Part shown: piece after piece, positions 1 through 8,835 of the stretch
Numbering within the stretch: position 1 is the first letter of the stretch
Layout: every line of letters starts with the position of its first letter
Assembly: GCA_946614255.1 (NCBI GenBank)
Contig: CAMOGS010000048.1
Location: 1 to 64,000, forward strand
Direction: 5' to 3'
Length of the DNA stretch: 64,000 bases
Origin: UBA3871 sp002392265
GTDB lineage: Bacteria > Bacillota > Clostridia > Peptostreptococcales > Anaerovoracaceae
Notes under the pieces: generated by a model
What the model saw: only the letters and a program-made list of their open reading frames with translations
Told to the model about the DNA's origin: nothing
Database searches by the model: none
Made by a program: the position numbers and the translations under genes

Positions 1-846
1 TATCGTGCCTTGGAATATACCCGTGCCCGTTGTGGACAGGTCAAAGGTTATGCTTGGTGCCTGATATGCCGTTAGCTCCAGACTATCATCGCCTGCGCCC
101 AAATTAACATTTGCCTCACCGCCCAGCTCTTCGAGCCGTATGTTGACATTATCATCGAGGGCTGTTCCGTAGTATGTGAACTCGTCCGCACCCTTTGCCT
201 TTATCTGATCCTGCATGGAAAGATAAATTCCGGCTATGAGTGTGGATATGCCTTCGAGGTTAATGTCACCCTGCATAGCTGCGCCGCCTGCAGAGCCGGC
301 ATTAACATGGTCCTTAACCTGGGCTTCGTTTTGAGTAGTTACTTCAAAGCCATCTTCGATAGCATCGTTTGCTATGATACGAAGAGTGATGTCTCTGCTC
401 GCATCGGTATTGATGACATTAATACCGCCTTCATATACACCGTTGTTTACAACGACAGTGATGCTGTTCTTTGCACCTGCAATTGCAGCATCGATTGCTG
501 CCTGGATGGCGTTCTTTTCGTGTGTGTTTTCAAAGGTGTTTTCTTCGTCACCCACGATGTACGCCGAACCTTCAGGCACTTCGTATTCAGCAACTGTACG
601 TGCCGTTGCTTCTTCAGTGTCAGCTTCGTTTTGATAAATCGTACTGCCGCCCGTGCCCGGATCACCCGGAGCATTATAAGCGACCATTGTTCTGCTCGCG
701 CTACCTCCTTTCTCGAAGGATGCGCTTCCGACATCTACGGAAGCAGTGCCCGCAAAAACTGTAGCAGGAACCAGCATGATGACAAGTAATAAAATCATCA
801 CACCGATAAAGCTCAGTCTGCGGAATGCTTTGTTTCCAACTTGCAT
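1..846 (-). CDS. Secreted repeat/beta-helix-like surface protein, N-terminal part (runs off left edge)
   Basis: An open frame of 282 codons starts at ATG 844-846 and continues past the left edge, so only the N-terminus is seen. A GAGAGG Shine-Dalgarno lies just upstream. Residues 1-33 form a signal peptide (basic start, long hydrophobic stretch with MILLLVIMLVP, then VFAG). A run AIQAAIDAAIAG followed by ITVVVNNGVYEGGINV looks like the first turns of a parallel beta-helix. Near the edge NLGAGDDSLEL resembles an RTX-type calcium-binding nonapeptide. I infer an exported adhesin or beta-solenoid protein; the family cannot be fixed without the C-terminus. It lies 79 bp downstream of the TPR protein on the same strand and may be co-transcribed with it. 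Confidence 0.72.
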   Translation of the reverse strand, partial: MQVGNKAFRRLSFIGVMILLLVIMLVPATVFAGTASVDVGSASFEKGGSASRTMVAYNAPGDPGTGGSTIYQNEADTEEATARTVAEYEVPEGSAYIVGDEENTFENTHEKNAIQAAIDAAIAGAKNSITVVVNNGVYEGGINVINTDASRDITLRIIANDAIEDGFEVTTQNEAQVKDHVNAGSAGGAAMQGDINLEGISTLIAGIYLSMQDQIKAKGADEFTYYGTALDDNVNIRLEELGGEANVNLGAGDDSLELTAYQAPSITFDLSTTGTGIFQGTI

Positions 847-925
847 ATTGGTACCTCTCTACCTTTTCTCTGATTTGGACCGTTCCTTCGGTCCGTTTGC
901 ATACATATATATAAATAAGAAATAA

Positions 926-2038
926 TTAGAAGAATACATCGTAGAACGGATCAGTTTCTTCACCGCTACGCATAGCCTCGGCTGCCTCAATAGCTTCATC
1001 AAGCTTTGCCATTAGGTCGCTTGCCTGCTGAGATATCGTTGCATCTGTGCCGTCAATTGCCGCCTGAAGGTCTGCCTTTACATCGTCAATCTCATACTCT
1101 TCGAGCATCAGCGTGCAAACCGCTCTGGTGTAATGGCACGCTTCCGGAAGCTCATGTCTCGAAAGTGACCTGTTCAGGTCTTCAATCGCCGCTTCGTACT
1201 TGCCGTTTGACATTCGACACACACCTCGGTAGTAATAGATGCAGTCGTAACTGTCGTCGAGATTGATTGCCGTCGTAAGACTCTTTTCTCCCTGGTCATA
1301 GGCTTCGTTTTGAATTGCCGTCAGACCGTAGAGGTAAAGTATCTTCGGGTCGGTTACTTCCTCGAGTATCTTGCCGTATTCCGTATTGGCTTCGCTGTAA
1401 TTGTCCTGCATGAACTTTGCCTGAGCCAGGAGTCCGCGGATTTCCGTGTCGCCCGGAACCAGCCTGAGATAATTCTCGAGAGCTTCGATGAGGCCGCCAT
1501 AGTTTTGTTGTTCGGCATAAATCTGGGCCTCTATGAGGTAAGCGTCAGAGCTGTCCGGGTTGATTGCAATTGCCTTTCTGATTTGGGAAAGCGCATTGGC
1601 ATAATCCTTTTGAAGTACATAAAGGCACGCTTTCTTTAGTATCAGATCCAGGTAAAGTGACTGGTCATAGGCGCTTTCATCATAGAGCCCGATGCATTCA
1701 TCGATGCTCGATATTGCGTCGCCATATTTACCGGTCGCAATCTGTCTGGCCGCTCTGTCGTAATAATCGTCAAGTGTAGTCGGCTCCGTAAAGGTCTGCT
1801 CGACTACTTCCGCCATTCGCTGAAGTCTTGATTCCTTGTTCAGATAATCGAAGTTATCAACGAGATAATTGGCAGAGGCGTCCTGCTTGCTGCCTGTGTG
1901 CTCAATTCCGACGCTCGCAGCCGTAGCCGTAAGCACAGTGGTCAGAACCAGAGCGAGCACCAGTACATAGCTGACAGGTCGCATTATCTGCTTCATATAA
2001 TCAGGTCTTTTCTTTTCGTTAGTTGAAATATTATTCAT
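926..2038 (-). CDS. TPR-repeat protein with N-terminal membrane anchor or signal sequence
   Basis: 370 aa. After a polar N-terminus, residues 20-42 (VSYVLVLALVLTTVLTATAA) form one hydrophobic segment, which can be an uncleaved anchor or a signal peptide. The rest, about 85-345, is helical and reads as tandem tetratricopeptide repeats, for example blocks with KDYANALSQIRKAIAINPDS and GKYEAAIEDLNRSLSRH. TPRs act as protein-interaction scaffolds; no enzyme motif is visible. The C-terminus is acidic. An AAGGAA ribosome site precedes ATG 2036-2038. It lies upstream of the exported protein at the left edge, which suggests a role in surface-protein assembly or interaction (inference). Confidence 0.8.
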   Translation of the reverse strand: MNNISTNEKKRPDYMKQIMRPVSYVLVLALVLTTVLTATAASVGIEHTGSKQDASANYLVDNFDYLNKESRLQRMAEVVEQTFTEPTTLDDYYDRAARQIATGKYGDAISSIDECIGLYDESAYDQSLYLDLILKKACLYVLQKDYANALSQIRKAIAINPDSSDAYLIEAQIYAEQQNYGGLIEALENYLRLVPGDTEIRGLLAQAKFMQDNYSEANTEYGKILEEVTDPKILYLYGLTAIQNEAYDQGEKSLTTAINLDDSYDCIYYYRGVCRMSNGKYEAAIEDLNRSLSRHELPEACHYTRAVCTLMLEEYEIDDVKADLQAAIDGTDATISQQASDLMAKLDEAIEAAEAMRSGEETDPFYDVFF

Positions 2039-2459
2039 TCAGTATATTTCCTTGCTGTAAAAAGTGATTCGAAATCGCATCAGTTTGTAGACCAATGCAT
2101 ATATAATAGTAGCATTTTGCTATTTAGTTTGTGCATAACGTTACACTATATTTAATATTTATTGAATTTTTCCTCTTGTTTTTAAATTAATACAAGATTT
2201 TTTGCTTACAATTTTTGGTTTTTTGCTTTGTTTTTGGTAGCTATTCTATATCCTTGAAATTCTGTAATCCCTTGCAATTTCAACGTTTTCAAGTCTTCTC
2301 CAAAATACTGCCCACAGTTTAACAAAAGTGCAATTAAAGTGCAAGCAAAATGCATAATGTTTCATTTTATCCACAAGATTTTTTGCCGTTTTTTTCATGA
2401 TGCGGAATTAATGCGGTTCTGCATGTGCACATTTGTTAATTATTCACAGCAAACTAATA
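2039..2459. other. AT-rich intergenic region between pnp and the TPR gene
   Basis: About 420 bases, strongly AT-rich, with no ORF worth calling on either strand. It should carry the promoter of the TPR gene (several TATTAT/TATATA-like boxes occur around 2090-2170 on the minus strand), but I could not pair any with a convincing -35 box at 16-18 bp. The only other feature is the pnp hairpin at its right end. Confidence 0.5.
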
Positions 2460-2490
2460 GGGCGGAGCGATTATAAAAATCGCTCCGCCC
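2460..2490 (-). terminator. Hairpin downstream of pnp
   Basis: Perfect 13-bp stem GGGCGGAGCGATT (2460-2472) with AATCGCTCCGCCC (2478-2490) and a 5-nt loop, 47 bp after the pnp stop. The following minus-strand sequence TATTAGTTTG is only weakly U-rich, so it may be a weak terminator or a 3'-end stabilising hairpin. Confidence 0.6.
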
Positions 2491-2537
2491 TTGAAACTAC
2501 ACGTTTCTGCGGTTTTAATGCGGTTTGCCCAAAACTG

Positions 2538-4640
2538 CTATAAAAGCTCTTTTCTGGACAGGTTTATTCTGTTTTGACTGTCAATTTCCGTAACCTTTAC
2601 TGTAACGGTGTCGCCAATGTTCATAACATCTTCGACCTTTTCGACTCTTTCCTTTGCCATCTTTGAGATATGGAGCAGGCCTTCCTTACCCGGAAGGATT
2701 TCAATAAATGCGCCGAAGTTCATAATACGGGTAACCTTACCCTCGTAAATCTCTCCGACTTCTACGTCTCTTACAAGGAGTTCGATCGCCTTCTTGCAGG
2801 CTTCTGCCTGAGGTCCGTCAATTCCATATATTGAAACGAGTCCGTCATCAGTAATATCAATCTTTACGCCGTACTCTTCAACGAGTCCGTTGATGGTTTC
2901 GCCGCCCTTACCGATGACTATGCGGATCTTGTCCGGATTAATCATCATGCTGATAGCGCGCGGAGCCCACTTGGAAAGCTCAGGACGAGGTGCAGGAATC
3001 TCTTCGAGCATCTTATCCATGATGAACATTCTGCCTTCCTTTGCCTGACGCAGAGCCTTTTCAAGGATTTCTCTGGAAAGACCGTGAACCTTGATATCCA
3101 TCTGGATTGCAGTTACACCTACTTCTGTACCTGTAACCTTAAAGTCCATATCACCGAGGAAGTCCTCCATACCCTGAATATCTGAAAGGATTGCAAACTC
3201 AGAGGTTCCATCTTCCTTGACTCTTTCAATCAGTCCCATTGCAATACCTGCTACAGGTCTCTTGATAGGTACGCCGGCATCCATAAGTGCCAGGCATGAT
3301 CCGCATGTCGAACCCATTGAAGTCGAACCGTTCGATGAAAGTACATCGGATACGACTCTGATTGCGTATGGGAACTCCTCTACAGGCGGAATTACCGGCA
3401 GCAGTGCTCTTTCAGCGAGAGCGCCGTGGCCGATTTCTCTTCTGCCCGGGCTGCGGCTGGTCTTTGCCTCGCCTACGGAATATCCCGGGAAGTTGTAGTG
3501 GTGGATATATCTCTTTTCGGTCTGTTCGGTGATGCCGTCGATAGTCTGTGCTTCGCTTGCCGGAGCAAGTGTGCATGAGGACAGCACCTGAGTCTGGCCG
3601 CGCTTAAAGAGGCCTGTGCCGTGAACTCTCGGAAGTATGCCTGTCTCGCAGTAGATAGGTCTGATTTCGTCGAGCTTGCGGTTATCCGGACGGATACCTT
3701 CGTCGAGAATCATTGTGCGTACTGTTTCCTTTGTGATGTTGTAAAGTACAGCATCGATGTCCTTGCCGCCTTCAGGATAAATCTCTGCAAAGTGTTCTTT
3801 GGTTTCAACCTCTACAGCGTCCATAGCGTCCAGTCTTGCCTGCTTTTCAGGTGTCTTTATAGCTTCCTTCATCTTTGGAACGGCGAACTCTCTGACTGCT
3901 GCGTCGATCTCTTCGAGCGGCTTATAGAGCTCTACTTCCATCTTTGGCTTGCCGACTTCGGCTACTACCTCTTCGATGAATTCTACAATCTTTTTAATTT
4001 CTTCGTGTGCAAAGAGGATGGCATCGAGCATCTCCATTTCAGGAACCTCGTGTGCGCCTGCTTCTACCATCATGATGGCTTCCTTTGTGCCGGAAACTGT
4101 CATTTCGATGTCTGAAACTTCTCTCTGTGCGAGCGTTGGATTTATAACCAGCTGACCGTCAACTCTGCCTACCTTTACCGATCCTGTCGGGCCATCCCAA
4201 GGGATGTCTGAGCAAGCAAGTGCAACGGATGAACCGATCATACCGCAGATTTCCGGTGAACAGTCAGGGTCAACCGACATTACAGTTGCCACAACAACGA
4301 CGTCGTTGTAATAACCCTTTGGGAAAAGTGGTCTGATAGGTCTGTCAATCAGGCGGCTGGTCAGAATAGCGTGTTCGCTCGGTCTGCCTTCGCGCTTGAT
4401 AAAGCCTCCCGGAATCTTACCTACGGAGTACATTCTCTCTTCGAAATCCACGCTGAGCGGGAAGAAATCGATGTCAGGCTTTGGCTCCTTTGACGCACAT
4501 GCTGTCACGTTGACGATTGTGTCGCCGTACTTTACCATAACCTGGCCGTTTGCCTGCTCGCAAACCTTGCCGATTTCGAGTTCGAGGAGTCTGCCTCCTA
4601 CTGCGGTTCTAAACGTTCTGTAATCTTCAAATCTTGGCAT
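2538..4640 (-). CDS. pnp: Polyribonucleotide nucleotidyltransferase (PNPase)
   Basis: 700 aa, the usual PNPase length. It degrades RNA phosphorolytically from the 3' end to nucleoside diphosphates. Two RNase PH-like domains (about 10-230 and 310-560) flank a helical domain; the second carries SSNGSTSMGSTCGS and the GMEDFLGDMDFKVTGT stretch typical of the active site. A KH domain (RIVIGKGGETINGL) and an S1 domain (GKVTRIMNFGAFIEILPGKEG) follow. I start at ATG 4638-4640 (MPRFEDYR), 12 nt after AGGAGG; an in-frame TTG at 4647-4649 lies only 3 nt from it and is unlikely. It follows rpsO, the conserved rpsO-pnp order, but the rpsO terminator lies between them. Confidence 0.97.
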   Translation of the reverse strand: MPRFEDYRTFRTAVGGRLLELEIGKVCEQANGQVMVKYGDTIVNVTACASKEPKPDIDFFPLSVDFEERMYSVGKIPGGFIKREGRPSEHAILTSRLIDRPIRPLFPKGYYNDVVVVATVMSVDPDCSPEICGMIGSSVALACSDIPWDGPTGSVKVGRVDGQLVINPTLAQREVSDIEMTVSGTKEAIMMVEAGAHEVPEMEMLDAILFAHEEIKKIVEFIEEVVAEVGKPKMEVELYKPLEEIDAAVREFAVPKMKEAIKTPEKQARLDAMDAVEVETKEHFAEIYPEGGKDIDAVLYNITKETVRTMILDEGIRPDNRKLDEIRPIYCETGILPRVHGTGLFKRGQTQVLSSCTLAPASEAQTIDGITEQTEKRYIHHYNFPGYSVGEAKTSRSPGRREIGHGALAERALLPVIPPVEEFPYAIRVVSDVLSSNGSTSMGSTCGSCLALMDAGVPIKRPVAGIAMGLIERVKEDGTSEFAILSDIQGMEDFLGDMDFKVTGTEVGVTAIQMDIKVHGLSREILEKALRQAKEGRMFIMDKMLEEIPAPRPELSKWAPRAISMMINPDKIRIVIGKGGETINGLVEEYGVKIDITDDGLVSIYGIDGPQAEACKKAIELLVRDVEVGEIYEGKVTRIMNFGAFIEILPGKEGLLHISKMAKERVEKVEDVMNIGDTVTVKVTEIDSQNRINLSRKELL

Positions 4641-4680
4641 AATTAACAACTACCTCCTGTTAATTTTCTACTCTACCTTT

Positions 4681-4714
4681 TATCAAATAAAAGCGGGGAC
4701 TTATTTCCCCGCTT
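4681..4714 (-). terminator. Intrinsic terminator of rpsO
   Basis: Stem AAGCGGGGA / TCCCCGCTT (4691-4699 and 4706-4714) with a 6-nt loop. On the minus strand it is followed by TTTTATTTGATA. It lies 22 bp after the rpsO stop and before pnp, so pnp expression probably depends on read-through or its own promoter. Confidence 0.85.
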
Positions 4715-4736
4715 AAATTTCTTACCGTAATGTGAA

Positions 4737-5003
4737 TTACTTTCTTAATCCTAAACGAGCAATCAGGTTTCTGTATCTTTCGAGATCCTTTTCTCTCAGG
4801 TAATTAAGAATGTTTCTTCTCTGTCCTACCATCTTTAAGAGGCCTCTTCTTGAGTGGTGGTCCTTCTTGTGAGTCTTTAAGTGCTCGTTAAGCTCATTGA
4901 TTCTGTAAGTAAGGATTGCAACCTGTACTTCAGGGGAACCTGTGTCGCCTGCCTTCAGGCCGTATTCCTTGATAATTTCTGCTTTCTTTTCTGTTGTTAA
5001 CAT
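4737..5003 (-). CDS. rpsO: 30S ribosomal protein S15
   Basis: 88 aa, full family length. It binds 16S rRNA in the small-subunit platform. The sequence matches S15 throughout: GSPEVQVAILTYRINELNEHLK, the HSRRGLLKMVGQRR segment and the C-terminal RNLIARLGLRK. The start is ATG 5001-5003, preceded by AAAGGAG; a longer frame to 5099 exists but the extra 32 residues have no S15 counterpart. It follows ribF and precedes pnp. Confidence 0.97.
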   Translation of the reverse strand: MLTTEKKAEIIKEYGLKAGDTGSPEVQVAILTYRINELNEHLKTHKKDHHSRRGLLKMVGQRRNILNYLREKDLERYRNLIARLGLRK

Positions 5004-5071
5004 GATTTTTTCTCCTTTTTCGTTATTCGCCTGCTCTGAGTTCCGGTTGGAGTTTCCGAGAACTAAGGGAA

Positions 5072-5099
5072 GGTATAAAAGCGTTGCAAATCGCAACAA
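5072..5099 (-). promoter_or_regulatory. Possible rpsO promoter
   Basis: On the minus strand TTGTTG (5094-5099) and TATACC (5072-5077) are separated by 16 bp in the ribF-rpsO gap. The -10 match is mediocre. It would allow rpsO transcription independent of the rimP operon. Confidence 0.35.
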
Positions 5100-5113
5100 T
5101 TAATATTAACACG

Positions 5114-6055
5114 CTACTGCGTTGTTGTCAAGTTAAATCGGTGATAAGCCTTTGCGGTGATGCAATCTGATGTAATCTGCTTTGAAAGAGCGTCCACAGA
5201 CTCAAATTTGAACTCGTCGCGGATTTTTTCAATGAAGTTTACTCTGATTACCTTTCCGTAAAGCTCCTCGTCAAAGTTAAATATATGGGTTTCCACGTTG
5301 CGGACAAACTTGCCTATGGTCGGCTTGTTTCCGACATTGGTAACACTGGGATAAACCTTTCCGTTATATTCACAGGTAGTGATGTATACTCCGTTTGGCG
5401 GAGACACCATCCCGGGGTCGATGTTTAAATTGGAGGTTGGAAAGCCTATTGACTTTCCGAGTCTGTTTCCTACAACGACCTCTCCTTCAACGCTGTAGCA
5501 ACGCCCCATATATTTTTTACATTCATCCACACGGCCCGTTTCAATCAGATTTCTGATAAAGGTGCTCGAAACGACATTTCCGTCTATGGTTACGGGACTT
5601 AAAACGTGGACACCAAAGCCCTTTTCAATTCCCATATGCATCAGTATTTCGGGCGTTCCGGCGCCCTTGAAGCCGAATCTGTAGTTAAACCCACAATACG
5701 CTTCACGCATGTTAAATTTGCTAATTAACAGCTCATTTACAAAACTCTCGGGCTCCATTGTCCTGATTTCATCGGTGAAAGGAATATTGAACAGGTAATC
5801 AACGCCGAGCTCTCGCATAATTTCCGCTTTGTCGCTCGCGTAGATGATGTTCTTTACCTCAGCACCTGTCTTCATCACATTGCGCGGATGATTTGAAAAG
5901 GTGAACACAGCAGCTTTAATCCCTGCGGTTTTGGCAGCCTCCGTGCAGCGCCTGATCAGCTCCCTGTGCCCTTTGTGCACACCGTCGAAATTGCCCAGAG
6001 CAACGACAGTGGCCTCTATGTCTTTTATTTCTTCAAGGCTGTTATATACCTTCAT
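5114..6055 (-). CDS. ribF: Bifunctional riboflavin kinase / FAD synthetase
   Basis: 313 aa. It phosphorylates riboflavin to FMN and adenylates FMN to FAD. The N-terminal nucleotidyltransferase domain shows GNFDGVHKGH (about 22-31) with its HxGH-type motif, and SSTFIRNLIETGRV near 165. The C-terminal riboflavin kinase domain shows GRCYSVEGEVVVGNRLGKSIGFPTSNL-type motifs (about 184-210), then NGVYITT and ETHIFNFDEELYGK. It starts 10 bp after the truB stop, in the usual truB-ribF-rpsO order. Confidence 0.95.
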   Translation of the reverse strand: MKVYNSLEEIKDIEATVVALGNFDGVHKGHRELIRRCTEAAKTAGIKAAVFTFSNHPRNVMKTGAEVKNIIYASDKAEIMRELGVDYLFNIPFTDEIRTMEPESFVNELLISKFNMREAYCGFNYRFGFKGAGTPEILMHMGIEKGFGVHVLSPVTIDGNVVSSTFIRNLIETGRVDECKKYMGRCYSVEGEVVVGNRLGKSIGFPTSNLNIDPGMVSPPNGVYITTCEYNGKVYPSVTNVGNKPTIGKFVRNVETHIFNFDEELYGKVIRVNFIEKIRDEFKFESVDALSKQITSDCITAKAYHRFNLTTTQ

Positions 6056-6065
6056 TTTCTGTCCC

Positions 6066-7235
6066 TTACCTAATTATATCTCTATTATCTCTATGGAAAA
6101 ATACCTTGTCCGCTACCAGCTTTTTATATTTGAAATTATAAAATGCCACGCCCAAAAATATCATATCAGGCGAATACAGTCTGTAAGCATGCCTGAATTC
6201 CTCGCGAATCGGAAGCGGAAAATCTTCATTTTGGTACCTGGGTTTCTCCAAAACCTCGACCTCTTTCATTGCTATATGCCCGCCGCCTACAAACCAGTCT
6301 GCCAGATCGCCGGTGCATATTTTAGCCCTTCCGAAGCTTTTAAGCGGTTCATCGGGATAAATTATTATCTTATTTACAACGCTGTCTATTTCGTCAAACT
6401 CCCCCTCCAGAGCGGCATCCAGGGTTTCTTCCACGCCATAGAGCTTTGCCAAAACTCTGACTCCGCCCTTTAATATGTCGGCATCATTCATCCTGCCGCG
6501 CGGATGCTTGTTTTTCCTGCCCAGCTTTTCGAGAGCTCTTTCCCTGCGCTCACAGAGCTGCTTCAGAAACTCAAAGCTGACAGCATTGCCTAAATTGAAA
6601 TAGCCGCTCGCCTCGCGTGTGAGCTCACACATCGCCGCTCCGCAGCCGAGCTTTTCGCCGACATCGGCACAGATAGACCGGATGTATGTCCCCTTTGAGC
6701 ATGTAACACGAAAGGTTACCTTTAACTCATTCATATCTATATCGATTACTTCTACTGAATCGATATAAATTGTTCTTTTCGGTATTTCGACCTCCTGACC
6801 GTTTCTGGCATAGTCATAGAGTCTCCTGCCATTTACCCAAACAGCCGAATATTTTGGCGGAACCTGCTCCGTCACTCCTGAGAGGCTTTTTAGCGTATTA
6901 ACGATATCTTGCTCGTCAAACGGCTTTTTCCCACCTGAAAACGCAATTTTGAGCCTCGATCTTTCGTCATGCACATCCTTACCCCAGATATCCTGAGTAT
7001 CCGATGTCACACCCAGATACATCGAGCAAAGATAGGTCTTCATATCCAGATCGAGATATTCCGTAATTCTCGAAGCTGTCCCGATACACACAGGAAGCAC
7101 ACCTGTCGCCTGTGGATCAAGTGTGCCCGTATGTCCTATCCTTTTTACTCCGGTCAGTCGCCTCACCATGTTTACAAGGTCATGGGAAGACATCCCCGCC
7201 GGCTTGTTTATGTTAATAATTCCTTCTAAAATCAT
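6066..7235 (-). CDS. truB: tRNA pseudouridine(55) synthase TruB
   Basis: 389 aa; it makes pseudouridine 55 in the T arm of tRNAs. The active-site motif HTGTLDPQATGVLP places the nucleophile at Asp40. KxxRxYDYAR-like sequence (RRLYDYARNGQ) and CSKGTYIRSICADVG are also family signatures. The protein is about 80 residues longer than a typical Firmicutes TruB. The extra length is a charged linker near 235-285 and a long PUA-like C-terminus. Its stop lies 10 bp before ribF, and nrnA ends 17 bp upstream, consistent with one operon. Confidence 0.95.
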   Translation of the reverse strand: MILEGIININKPAGMSSHDLVNMVRRLTGVKRIGHTGTLDPQATGVLPVCIGTASRITEYLDLDMKTYLCSMYLGVTSDTQDIWGKDVHDERSRLKIAFSGGKKPFDEQDIVNTLKSLSGVTEQVPPKYSAVWVNGRRLYDYARNGQEVEIPKRTIYIDSVEVIDIDMNELKVTFRVTCSKGTYIRSICADVGEKLGCGAAMCELTREASGYFNLGNAVSFEFLKQLCERRERALEKLGRKNKHPRGRMNDADILKGGVRVLAKLYGVEETLDAALEGEFDEIDSVVNKIIIYPDEPLKSFGRAKICTGDLADWFVGGGHIAMKEVEVLEKPRYQNEDFPLPIREEFRHAYRLYSPDMIFLGVAFYNFKYKKLVADKVFFHRDNRDIIR

Positions 7236-7252
7236 ACTAACGCATTTCTTAC

Positions 7253-8242
7253 TTAAACAGCTTTGGCTATTTCAGGTCCAAGCAGCTCTATCGCCTCTTT
7301 CATAGACATCTCCAAAGTGCAGCCTGCAGCACGAACATGGCCGCCGCCACCGAACTTTGACGCTACCTTTGAAACATCCGCATAAGCCTTTGCCCGCATG
7401 CTGAGCTTTATCTTTCTTTCCTCGTTTTCCTTGAAAAGCGCTGCAACTTCAACGCCTGCGATTCCGCGAAGCACATTGATTATGCCCTCCGTGTCCTCAA
7501 GTCTGGCGCCGCAGTCCTTTAGCATCTGCTGCGTAACATAGGCAATAGCAACCCTGCCGTCCGCAATAATCTGCATCGTGCCCATAATCTCGGCCTCGAG
7601 GCGTATCTTTTGCGGCGGATTGTTTTGGTAAATGGCGTTGCTGACGCCCGGAAGGTCAAAGCCGACTTCCATCAGCTCCACCATAATCTCGAATGTGCGC
7701 TTTGTCGTGTTCGAGTATTGGAAATTGCCGCAGTCGGTGGTAATGGCCGCAAACAGAGCCTCGCAAATCAGCTTGTCCGGCTTCACGCCCATAGCCATCA
7801 GCAGGTCGTATATGATTTCGCCTGTAGCCGCAGCTGCCGGATCGATGTAGTTGTAGTCCGCGAAGGGCTTGCTTGTCAGATGGTGGTCGATGCAGACAAG
7901 TGTCTTGCCCTTGTAAAAGGCTTCCTTGCGCTTTGGAAATCTGTCCGGCTCGCCGTTGTCGACCGCTACGCAAATGTCCGGCGCATCGCCAAAGACCGTT
8001 TCGTCAAAGGTCGTGTAAGTTTCGCCCGCTCCGAGGCCGGCACTGTCGAGAAAGGCGAGGTTGTCCGCCACTTTGTCCTCAATCAGAACGCGACAAGTCA
8101 CGCCACACATTCCGAGGGCGCGGGCAAGCGCTGTGCAAGACCCAAGCGCGTCGCCGTCCGCATTTGCATGCGGAAAGAGCAGCACCGTATGCGCCGATTT
8201 CAAAACCTCGGCGATTTCTTTTAAGCTGTTGTTTTTATCCAT
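7253..8242 (-). CDS. nrnA: DHH/DHHA1 oligoribonuclease and pAp phosphatase (NrnA family)
   Basis: 329 aa. NrnA degrades short oligoribonucleotides and dephosphorylates 3'-phosphoadenosine 5'-phosphate. The DHH domain shows HANADGDALGS (about 26-36), VAVDNGEPDRFP and the name-giving CIDHHLTSKPF. The C-terminal DHHA1 domain ends in the RNA-binding signature FGGGGHVRAAGC. The start is ATG 8240-8242, 5-6 nt after AGGTGG; the frame stays open to 8305, but that part is translated from the intergenic repeat. It sits between rbfA and truB, its usual place. Confidence 0.93.
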   Translation of the reverse strand: MDKNNSLKEIAEVLKSAHTVLLFPHANADGDALGSCTALARALGMCGVTCRVLIEDKVADNLAFLDSAGLGAGETYTTFDETVFGDAPDICVAVDNGEPDRFPKRKEAFYKGKTLVCIDHHLTSKPFADYNYIDPAAAATGEIIYDLLMAMGVKPDKLICEALFAAITTDCGNFQYSNTTKRTFEIMVELMEVGFDLPGVSNAIYQNNPPQKIRLEAEIMGTMQIIADGRVAIAYVTQQMLKDCGARLEDTEGIINVLRGIAGVEVAALFKENEERKIKLSMRAKAYADVSKVASKFGGGGHVRAAGCTLEMSMKEAIELLGPEIAKAV

Positions 8243-8253
8243 TATTCCACCTA

Positions 8254-8336
8254 ATTCCAATTTGGGGACAGGCACCAAATTCGCCTTTTGGGAAGTTTGG
8301 TGCACGTCCCTAAATTCGCCTCGTCCCTAAATTAGC
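8254..8336. repeat. REP-like repeat cluster 1 (rbfA-nrnA gap)
   Basis: About three copies of the core GGGGACAGGCACC or its degenerate forms (GTGCACGTCCC, CGTCCC), flanked by AATTTGG/CCAAATT arms and GGCGAA/TTCGCC ends. It begins 1 nt after the rbfA stop codon and reaches to within 11 bp of the nrnA start. Confidence 0.85.
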
Positions 8337-8708
8337 CTATTTTGACAAGCCGTCAATTAGTTTTTCCATCTTTGCCCCGTACTCCATTGACGTATCAATC
8401 TTGAATGTCAGCTCGGGTACATGGTGTATCTGCAGCCTGTGGCCGACTTCTCTTCTGATTAGACCCTTCGCGTTCTCAAAGCCCTCGAGGACGGAGGCCT
8501 TTTGCTCATCGGTGGCAAAGCCGTCCTTGCCGAAGCCGAGAATCGACACGAAAACTGTGGCGTAGCTGCCATCGCCGCTGACGTCAACGGCCGACACGCT
8601 AACCATGCTTTCAGTCAGTCGCGGGTCTTTTATTTCGCGCAGCAGCATCTCAGAGATTATCTTCCTGATCTCTTCACCGATGCGGCCGGCTCTATATCCT
8701 TTTCCCAT
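8337..8708 (-). CDS. rbfA: Ribosome-binding factor A
   Basis: 123 aa, full length. RbfA is a KH-fold protein that binds the 30S subunit and assists late 16S rRNA maturation, notably at low temperature. Family signatures are GRIGEEIRKIISEMLLREIKDPRL at the N-terminus and the C-terminal block GLIRREVGHRLQIHHVPELTFK. It follows infB across a repeat-filled 127-bp gap and precedes nrnA. Confidence 0.95.
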   Translation of the reverse strand: MGKGYRAGRIGEEIRKIISEMLLREIKDPRLTESMVSVSAVDVSGDGSYATVFVSILGFGKDGFATDEQKASVLEGFENAKGLIRREVGHRLQIHHVPELTFKIDTSMEYGAKMEKLIDGLSK

Positions 8709-8725
8709 TTCTGTTTTTCCCTTCT

Positions 8726-8780
8726 CTTTATCGAGTTTATACCGAATCTTTACCGAATTTTTATCGGGACTTTATCGGGA
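8726..8780. repeat. Degenerate tandem repeat upstream of rbfA
   Basis: Five loosely matching 10-13 bp units on the plus strand (TTTATCGAG, TTTATACCGAATC, TTTACCGAATTT, TTATCGGGAC, TTTATCGGGAC). They run directly into REP-like cluster 2. Confidence 0.5.
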
Positions 8781-8833
8781 CCTGTCCCCAAATTTGCCAA
8801 AATTCCAATTTGGTGCCTGTCCCCAAATTCGCC
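8779..8833. repeat. REP-like repeat cluster 2 (infB-rbfA gap)
   Basis: Two cores (CCTGTCCCC and GGTGCCTGTCCCC) with AATTTGG/CCAAATT arms. It ends 2 nt from the infB stop codon. Confidence 0.85.
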
Positions 8834-8835
8834 GC

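Noticed and set aside
307..789. Plus-strand frames over the left-edge gene
   Set aside because: They are antisense shadows; the minus-strand frame has a signal peptide and ribosome site.
8243..8305. Longer N-terminus of nrnA
   Set aside because: The added residues are translated from the intergenic REP-like repeat, and the ATG at 8242 has a good ribosome site.
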